Source: Candidatus Rokuibacteriota bacterium
Lineage (GTDB): Bacteria > Methylomirabilota > Methylomirabilia > Rokubacteriales > CSP1-6
Direction of reading: 5' to 3'
DNA: 37,632 nt
NCBI GenBank assembly: GCA_016179875.1
Contig: JACPCH010000124.1
Span: 1-37,632, forward strand
Shown here: piece after piece, positions 32,659 to 37,632 of the stretch
Layout of the letters: every line of letters begins with the position of its first letter
Numbering within the stretch: the stretch's first letter is position 1
The notes under the pieces: model-generated
The model's input: the letters and a program-made list of their open reading frames with translations, nothing else
Databases searched by the model: none
Told to the model about the DNA's origin: nothing
Translations under genes and position numbers: made by a program

Positions 32659-33303
32659 ATGGCGCAGCGCATCCGCGGGATCGGCGACGACGAGGCGGCG
32701 GGGGAGGTCCGCGAGGTCTTCGAGGCCTCCACCGAGATGCTCGGGCGGGTGGCGAACCTCGTGCGCATCCTGGCCCACAGCCCGGGCGTCGCCCGGTGGT
32801 TCCTGCCGCTCGTCGTCGCCGTCCGCCAACCGAGCGCCGGCGCCGTGTCCGACGTCCGGCTGCGGAACCTGGCCATCCTGAGGACCTCGATCCTGAACGG
32901 CTGCCGCTACTGAACCGAGCACAACCTCGTGCTCGGTCGAGCACTCGGACTGACCGACGCCGAGTTCGCGGCGCTCGAGGGCGACTGGCGGGCGAGCTCC
33001 CTCTTCGACGCGCGCGCGAAGGCCGTGCTCGGCTGGGCCGAGGCGATGACGCTGAACACCGCCCGGGGGGACGACGGGGCGTGGAGCGAGCTGCGGCGGC
33101 ACTTCGGCGACGCCGAGATCGTCGAGCTGTCGATGGCGACGGCGCTCTTCAACATGATCAACCGGCTGAACGACTCGTTCCGGACGGAGCTCGAGCCCGA
33201 GGAGTACAACCGGCGGCAGCACAAGGCGGTCGGCGTGACGGCGCGCGCCCTGGTGGCGTACGCCTGCCGCATCTGCGGGACGCCGGCTCCGGCCGGCCCG
33301 TGA
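32659..33303 (+). CDS. AhpD-like carboxymuconolactone decarboxylase family candidate selenoprotein (CRYU)
   Basis: From ATG 32659 the frame runs 84 codons to a TGA (32911-32913) and continues in the same frame for 129 codons to TGA 33303, giving a 214-residue AhpD-like/peroxidase-related protein. The active site reads NGCRY-TGA-TEHN: family members have CxxC followed by xxH at this place, so the TGA replaces the resolving or attacking cysteine as C82-R-Y-U85. Both halves carry normal family sequence (RNLAILRTSILNGC before; LGLTDAEFAALEGDW and MATALFNMINRLNDSF after). A hairpin follows at 32929-32944. It probably reduces peroxides or alkyl hydroperoxides. The alternative, a stop in a nonfunctional gene, is less likely given the perfect frame. 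Confidence 0.85.
32929..32944 (+). promoter_or_regulatory. Candidate bacterial SECIS hairpin
   Basis: GTGCTC (32929-32934), loop GGTC, GAGCAC (32939-32944) forms a 6-bp stem with GGU in the loop starting 21 bases after the TGA. A competing 9-bp hairpin, ACCGAGCAC (32914-32922) with GTGCTCGGT (32929-32937), begins right at the TGA and would exclude the first. Codons over the stem (GGT, CGA, GCA, GGA) are unusual for this genome. Confidence 0.6.
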
Positions 33304-33350
33304 TAGATATAGGGCCCCGCGACGCGCGAGAGACGCGAGAGGAGCGAGCC

Positions 33351-34397
33351 ATGCTGAGACTGCTGGCGCTAGTCCTGTTCCTGGTGATGGCCGTGGTCCC
33401 GCCGCCGGCGGCGGCCCAGGCCCCGGACCCGTGGGCGAAGCTCGCGCCGTTCCCGGAGCCGGCGGAGGAGCTGTACGGGATCGCGGCCGCCGGCAAGCTC
33501 TACGTCTTCGGCGGCCTGGCCCCGGGCTGGGTCCCGCGGGGGCTCGTGTTCGAGTACGATCCCGCCACCAACGCCTGGACCAAGAAGAAGCCGATGGCGC
33601 TGCCCGCCCACCACGTCGCCGTCGCCGAGCTCAACGGCAAGATCTACGTGTTCGGCGGATTCGTGCCGCCGGCGTCCGGGCCGCCGGCCTGGGCCCCGAT
33701 CGACAACGCCTGGGAGTACGATCCGGCGGCCGACAGCTGGAGGGCGCTCGCCCCGATGCCGAGCAAGCGCGGCTCGCCGGTGGCGGCCGCGGCCGGCGGC
33801 AAGCTCTACGTGATCGGCGGCGCCTCGACCCATCCGGGCTCGCCGGCCACGAGCATCCATCCGGCCCGGCCCCACCGCGCGGTCGCGATGGTCGAGGAGT
33901 ACGACCCCGCCACCAACACCTGGCGCGCGCGCTCGCCGATGCCGACCGCGCGCAACCACGCGGCCATCGGCGCCGTGAACAACAAGATCTACGTGCTCGG
34001 CGGCCGCGTCGGGGCGGCGTTCATCGGCGTGGCCAGCAACACCGACGTCGTCGAGGAGTACGACCCGGCCACCGACCAGTGGGGCGCCGTCCGGGCGCGG
34101 ATGCCGACGGCGCGGAGCGCCGTGGCGTGGGGCGTGCACGGCGGACGGATCTACGTGGCGGGCGGCGAGGGCCAGAACGACCAGTTCATGGCCGCGTTCC
34201 GGGCGGTCGAGGCCTACGAGCCGGCCACCAACCGGTGGACGGCGCTGCCGCGGATGCCGGCGCCGCGCCACGGCCTGGCCGGCGCCGCGCTCGGCACCCG
34301 CCTGCACCTGGTGAGCGGCGACGTCCAGTCGGCGGGGATTCCGGGCATGCAGCTGCACTCGCCGAACCACGACGCGATCGAACTTTCCGGCCGGTAG
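33351..34397 (+). CDS. Exported kelch-repeat protein
   Basis: A 348-residue protein with signal peptide (MLRLLALVLFLVMAVVPPPAAAQ) and six kelch blades: LYVFGG, IYVFGG, LYVIGG, IYVLGG, IYVAGG and a weaker LHLVSG, most followed by the EYDPATNxW strand. It folds as a beta-propeller in the periplasm or outside. The ATG has GAGAGGAG upstream. It precedes the ABC importer genes by 31 bases and may share their transcript. Such exported kelch proteins are mostly of unknown role; galactose-oxidase-type copper residues are not visible. Confidence 0.92.
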   Translation: MLRLLALVLFLVMAVVPPPAAAQAPDPWAKLAPFPEPAEELYGIAAAGKLYVFGGLAPGWVPRGLVFEYDPATNAWTKKKPMALPAHHVAVAELNGKIYVFGGFVPPASGPPAWAPIDNAWEYDPAADSWRALAPMPSKRGSPVAAAAGGKLYVIGGASTHPGSPATSIHPARPHRAVAMVEEYDPATNTWRARSPMPTARNHAAIGAVNNKIYVLGGRVGAAFIGVASNTDVVEEYDPATDQWGAVRARMPTARSAVAWGVHGGRIYVAGGEGQNDQFMAAFRAVEAYEPATNRWTALPRMPAPRHGLAGAALGTRLHLVSGDVQSAGIPGMQLHSPNHDAIELSGR

Positions 34398-34427
34398 AGA
34401 CCGGCCGCCCAGACGAGGAGAGACGCC

Positions 34428-35441
34428 ATGAGGCGGATCGCATTCACCGGAGCGCTGGCAGTGATGGCTGCGGGCCTGGTGTGGACGGCGGGCGCCCAGC
34501 AGCCGGCGGTGCTGACCGCGGCGGTCGGCGCCAACATGAACCACGTCCCGTCCTTCGTGGGCGTCGAGAAGGGCATCTTCCTCAAGCACGGGGTCGACCT
34601 CAAGCTCAAGGTCCTGGCCACCGGCCAGGAGATGGCCAAGGCGTTGCAGGCCGGCGAGGCCCAGATCATCGGCTCGGCGTTCTCCAACTACCCGGTGGCG
34701 GTCGAGCGCGGCATGGCGGCCCGGGGCGTCGTCGGCATGATGGGCGATCGCACCAGCCGCTACTCGGACGATCCGGTGAGCGTGTGGACGCGCAAGGGCA
34801 CCGGGATCGCGAAGATCGAGGATCTCGCGGGGCGACGCGTGGGGACGGCGGTCGGCGGCACCGCCGACGAGTACCTGGGCGTGCTCCTGAAGAAGAAGGG
34901 CGTGCCCCGGGAGAAGGTGAGCTTCCTCAACGTCCCGCCCGGGAATGCCGTCTCGACGCTCCAGGGCGGCAGCGTGGACGCGGTGGCGGTGTGGGAGCCG
35001 TTCGGCTCGCTCGTCCAGTCGAAGGTACCCGACGCCGTCCTGGTGTCGCGGGGCGGCGGGCACCTCGGCTACTACATCAACATGGCCGTGCGCAACGACG
35101 TCATCGAGAAGACTCCCGACGTGGTCGAGCGCTACGTGATCGGGGTCGCCGAGGCCGCCCAGTATACGCGCAAGAACATCGACGAGGCCGCGGAGATCGC
35201 CACGCGCTGGGTGGCCGGGCTGGACGCCGCCGTGGCCAAGCAGGCGCTGCGCCAGATGACCTTCGACCCGCGGATCACGCCGCACACGATCGCCTCGTGG
35301 GACGAGAACGTGAAGATCCTCATCGAGCAGAAAAAGCTCAAGGCGGTCCTGCCCTGGCAGCAGGGGATCGAGCTGCGGTTCATCGAGAAGGTGACGAAGA
35401 GCCACCCTCAGCTCTTCACGGATCTCAAGCCGGTGCCCTGA
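34428..35441 (+). CDS. ABC substrate-binding protein, NMT1/SsuA type
   Basis: A 337-residue periplasmic protein with a signal peptide cut near GAQQP (residues 20-25). It has the NitT/TauT binding-protein pattern: FVGVEKGIFLKHGVDLKLKVLATGQEM near 43-69, DLAGRRVGTAVGGTADEYLG near 135-154, and SVDAVAVWEPFGSLV near 183-197, where the ligand is held. It starts with GAGGAGAGACGCC before the ATG and is followed by an ATPase and two permeases in order, a complete importer of aliphatic sulfonates, thiamine precursors, or similar small compounds. Exact ligand unknown. Confidence 0.93.
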   Translation: MRRIAFTGALAVMAAGLVWTAGAQQPAVLTAAVGANMNHVPSFVGVEKGIFLKHGVDLKLKVLATGQEMAKALQAGEAQIIGSAFSNYPVAVERGMAARGVVGMMGDRTSRYSDDPVSVWTRKGTGIAKIEDLAGRRVGTAVGGTADEYLGVLLKKKGVPREKVSFLNVPPGNAVSTLQGGSVDAVAVWEPFGSLVQSKVPDAVLVSRGGGHLGYYINMAVRNDVIEKTPDVVERYVIGVAEAAQYTRKNIDEAAEIATRWVAGLDAAVAKQALRQMTFDPRITPHTIASWDENVKILIEQKKLKAVLPWQQGIELRFIEKVTKSHPQLFTDLKPVP

Positions 35442-35463
35442 GGGGCGGACGTCCGGGCCCGGC

Positions 35464-36258
35464 GTGACCGCCAAGATCGCCGTGCAGGGACTGGGCCACG
35501 AGTACGTCAACCCGTTCACGCGCGAGCGGGTCCTCGCCCTCGACGGCCTGACCCTGGACGTCGCCGACGGTGAGTTCCTCACGGTGGTGGGGCCGAGCGG
35601 CTGCGGTAAGACGACCCTGCTCAACATCCTGGCCGGCCTCATCCCGCCCACGCGCGGCGCCGTGCTCGTGGACGGCCGGCCGGTGACGGGCCCGGGCCGT
35701 GACCGCGGCGTCGTCTTCCAGGAGTTCGCGATCCTGCCCTGGCGGACGGTGGAGCGGAACATCGCCCACGGCCTCGAGATCCAGGGGGTCCCGAAGGTCG
35801 AGCGGGCCGCCGCCGTCCGCCGCTTCGTGGAGCTGATCGGGCTCGCCGGCTTCGAGAAGAAGTACCCGCACGAGCTGTCGGGCGGGATGCGCCAGCGCGT
35901 GGCCGTGGCCCGCACGCTGGCCGCGAACCCCGAGGTGATGCTGATGGACGAGCCGTTCGCCTCGGTGGACGCGCAGACCCGCATCACGCTCCAGGAGGAG
36001 CTGAACGCGATTGCCCAGGCCACCCGCAAGACGATCCTCTTCGTGACCCACAACGTCGAGGAGGCGGTGTTCCTCGGCGACCGCTGCTGCGTGCTCGCGC
36101 GCCGGCCGGGGCGCGTCAAGGCGCTGGTGCCGGTGGACATCCCGCGCGCGCGCCGGACGTGGAAGCTCTTCACGTCCGACCCGGCGTTCGGCGCGATGAA
36201 GGACCGCGTGCTGCGCCTGGTGCGCGAGGAGGTGGAGGGCGGGGGGGGCGACGGGTGA
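35464..36258 (+). CDS. ABC transporter ATP-binding protein, NitT/TauT (SsuB) type
   Basis: A 264-residue ATPase with all family motifs: Walker A GPSGCGKTT (43-51), Q-loop VFQE (84-87), signature LSGGMRQ (138-144), Walker B VMLMDEP (158-164), and the switch histidine H196 in FVTHN. GTG start 23 bases after the binding-protein stop. Its stop overlaps the GTG start of the first permease (GTGA). It hydrolyses ATP at the inner face of the membrane for the two permeases that follow. Confidence 0.95.
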   Translation: MTAKIAVQGLGHEYVNPFTRERVLALDGLTLDVADGEFLTVVGPSGCGKTTLLNILAGLIPPTRGAVLVDGRPVTGPGRDRGVVFQEFAILPWRTVERNIAHGLEIQGVPKVERAAAVRRFVELIGLAGFEKKYPHELSGGMRQRVAVARTLAANPEVMLMDEPFASVDAQTRITLQEELNAIAQATRKTILFVTHNVEEAVFLGDRCCVLARRPGRVKALVPVDIPRARRTWKLFTSDPAFGAMKDRVLRLVREEVEGGGGDG

Positions 36259-37030
36259 CGCCTCACCGGGAGGCCGTCGTCAGCTGGGTCGTCGTGCTGG
36301 CGGCGGCGGTGGCGGCGTGGGGGCTGGCGGCGGCGACGCTGCCGCTGCCCGAGTACTACCTGCCGCCTCCCACCGCGGTGCTGGCCGCGCTGGGCGACCT
36401 CGTCGCCAAGGGGATCCTGCCCACCTACGTCGCCGAGAGCCTGCGGCGGATGCTGCTCGCGGCGCTGCTGGGGCTCGCGGTCGGCGTGCCGGCCGGTCTC
36501 CTGCTCGGCATGAGCCGCCGCGTGGCCGACTTCTTCTATCCGCTCCTGAACTTCTTCCAGTCCGTGTCCGGCATCGCGTGGCTGCCGCTCCTGCTGGTCT
36601 GGTTCGGGTTCGGCGAGCGCACGATCCTGGTCGCCGTCAACTACACGGTGCTCTTCCCCGTCATCTTCAACGCGCTGCTGGGCGTGCGGAGCGTGCCGCC
36701 GATCTACGTGAACGCGCTCCGGACGCTCGGCGCCCCCCGCTGGCGGATCGTCCGCGACGTCCTCGTGCCCGGGGCGCTGCCCAGCATCGCCACCGGCATG
36801 CGCCTCGGCCTCGCCTACGGCTGGCGGGCGCTCATCGCCGCCGAGATGCTCGTCGGCGCCCACGGCCTCGGCTCGGCTTCATGATCTTCAACGCCCAGAA
36901 CTTCCATCTCACCGCGCGGATCATGCTCGGCATGGGGATCATCGGCGTGCTGTGGGTGGTCCTCGACTACTTCCTGCTGCGCCCGCTGGAGGAGGCCACC
37001 ATCGCCCGCTGGGGGCTCGTGCAGCGATGA
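36255..37030 (+). CDS. ABC transporter permease, NitT/TauT type, with 5-bp duplication frameshift
   Basis: An SsuC-like inner-membrane permease. The first frame codes 206 good residues, including PLLNFFQSVSGIAWLPLLLVWFG and the EAA-loop region NALRTLGAPRWRIVRDVLVPGALPS, up to the glycine at 36872. Then a doubled CGGCT (ctcggctcggcttc) breaks the frame to a TGA at 36884. Removing five bases joins it to GFMIFNAQNFHLTARIML and the rest of the family tail, ending at TGA 37030. The lesion lies exactly at the end of a 99-bp segment repeated in the next gene, which points to a misjoined assembly, though a real duplication is possible. Confidence 0.85.
36774..36872 (+). repeat. 99-bp exact direct repeat, copy 1 (in permease 1)
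   Basis: Identical to 37534-37632; the flanking base differs (G at 36773, C at 37533). It encodes the conserved ALPSIATGMRLGLAYG and EMLVGAHGLG region. The frame break of this gene is directly after it. Confidence 0.95.
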
Positions 37031-37632
37031 GCGCGGTGCTCCGGGGGCTGGCGCCGTTCGCGGTGCTCGTGGTCGCGTGGGCCCTGATCACGCGGACCGG
37101 GCTGGTGGCGCCGCTCTTCCTGCCGCCGCCGGGCGACGTGGTGCGAACGGCGGTGGAGCTGGCGCGTGACGGCTCGCTCTGGGTCAACATCGCGGCGAGC
37201 CTCGGGCGCGTGCTCCTCGGCATTGTCATCAGCGTGCCGCTGGCGGTGGCCCTCGGCGTCCTCGTGGCCCTGAACCGGCGCCTGGCGCCGGTCGTGGAGC
37301 CCATCGTCGGCTTCTTCAACGCGCTGTCCGGGATCGCCTGGCTGCCGCTGGCGATCACCTGGTTCGGCCTGGGCTGGACGAGCGTGACCTTCATCATGTG
37401 CAACACCATCTTCTTCCTGGTCTTCTTCAACACGTTGGTGGGCGTGCGGGCGGTCCCGCGGCTCTTCGAGCACGCGGTGCGGACCATGGGTGGCTCGCGG
37501 CGTCACGTGATCCTTCAGGTGCTGATCCCGGGCGCGCTGCCCAGCATCGCCACCGGCATGCGCCTCGGCCTCGCCTACGGCTGGCGGGCGCTCATCGCCG
37601 CCGAGATGCTCGTCGGCGCCCACGGCCTCGGC
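37027..37632 (+). CDS. Second ABC transporter permease, NitT/TauT type, partial
   Basis: A second SsuC-like permease, cut by the right edge after 202 codons. It starts with ATGAGC overlapping the preceding stop (ATGA). Hydrophobic segments near residues 10-25, 60-80 and 95-130, with LSGIAWLPLAITWFGLGW and the EAA-like AVRTMGGSRRHVILQVLIPGALPS, match the first permease. The two are paralogues, and their last shared 99 bases are identical. Two permeases in one importer can form a heterodimer. Confidence 0.9.
   Translation, partial: MSAVLRGLAPFAVLVVAWALITRTGLVAPLFLPPPGDVVRTAVELARDGSLWVNIAASLGRVLLGIVISVPLAVALGVLVALNRRLAPVVEPIVGFFNALSGIAWLPLAITWFGLGWTSVTFIMCNTIFFLVFFNTLVGVRAVPRLFEHAVRTMGGSRRHVILQVLIPGALPSIATGMRLGLAYGWRALIAAEMLVGAHGLG
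37534..37632 (+). repeat. 99-bp exact direct repeat, copy 2 (at the window end)
   Basis: Same 99 bases as copy 1, ending with the last base of the window. A sequence stopping exactly at the end of a repeat is what an assembler produces when it cannot choose between two continuations. Confidence 0.95.

Noticed and set aside
32914-32937. 9-bp hairpin as a transcription terminator
   Set aside because: It lies inside the continuing CDS, has no T-run, and the same region fits a SECIS role.
33369-36863. A 1164-codon open frame on the minus strand
   Set aside because: Shadow of the kelch, binding-protein, ATPase and permease genes, which have clear motifs in the other strand.
1-37632. tRNA, rRNA or replication origin
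   Set aside because: I saw no cloverleaf-like, rRNA-like or iteron sequence; nearly all bases are coding.

Overview
The window is one stretch of GC-rich bacterial DNA with almost no spare sequence. GTG starts are common, and genes are often joined by 4-base ATGA or GTGA stop/start overlaps. The gene mix (many ABC substrate-binding proteins, UbiD decarboxylase, cyclase, amidohydrolase, kelch and TrpB2-like proteins) suggests an uncultured, metabolically versatile soil or groundwater bacterium. Candidatus Rokubacteria/Methylomirabilota is my best guess from general gene style only; no rRNA or marker gene here proves it. The last 99 bases repeat an internal segment exactly, as expected where a short-read assembly stops.

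Layout: 1-3371 (minus) is a TrpB2-like gene followed by a NitT/TauT-type ABC importer (binding protein with a damaged N-terminus, permease, partial ATPase). 3497-7855 (plus) is a tightly coupled five-gene set: DUF993/DHDPS-like protein, methyltransferase, Gfo/Idh/MocA oxidoreductase, SDR and SpsF-type cytidylyltransferase, probably for an activated surface sugar. 7852-9807 (minus) holds a secreted protein, a tandem YciI protein, a remnant of a TPR protein and a lower-GC MazF-type toxin-antitoxin pair. 10042-16850 (plus) has a Ski2/HelY-like helicase, lipoprotein, gamma-glutamyltransferase, a small UGA-containing CMD/AhpD-like protein, an unknown protein, a methyltransferase and a YdjC deacetylase. 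A 207-bp nested palindrome (16852-17058) then precedes a ROK kinase and zinc dehydrogenase. 19112-23273 holds a TlpA-like thioredoxin, a fused GlcD/GlcF-type oxidase and a frameshifted TauE/SafE permease. 23280-28749 holds a nuclease-fold-like protein, a cyclase and UbiD pair (minus), then isochorismatase, binding protein and dehydrogenase (plus). 28697-32591 (minus) is a coupled five-gene operon: binding protein, amidohydrolase, a secreted protein of six 15-residue repeats, another secreted protein and an alpha/beta hydrolase. 32659-37632 (plus) holds a second UGA-containing AhpD-like protein, a kelch protein, and an ABC importer with two permeases, the second cut by the window edge.

The most notable result is two independent candidate selenoproteins of the CMD/AhpD fold (14847-15107 and 32659-33303). 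In each, an in-frame TGA replaces the second cysteine position of the CxxC site, the protein continues normally after it, and a short hairpin with GGU in its loop lies 18 or 21 bases downstream, as in bacterial SECIS elements. The codons forming the hairpins are unusual for this genome. No Sec machinery genes lie in the window, so recoding has to be confirmed elsewhere in the genome.

Four genes carry indel-like lesions (binding protein near 1940, DUF993 near 4088, TauE near 23190, permease near 36875). These could be assembly errors, strain variation or real decay; reads would decide.
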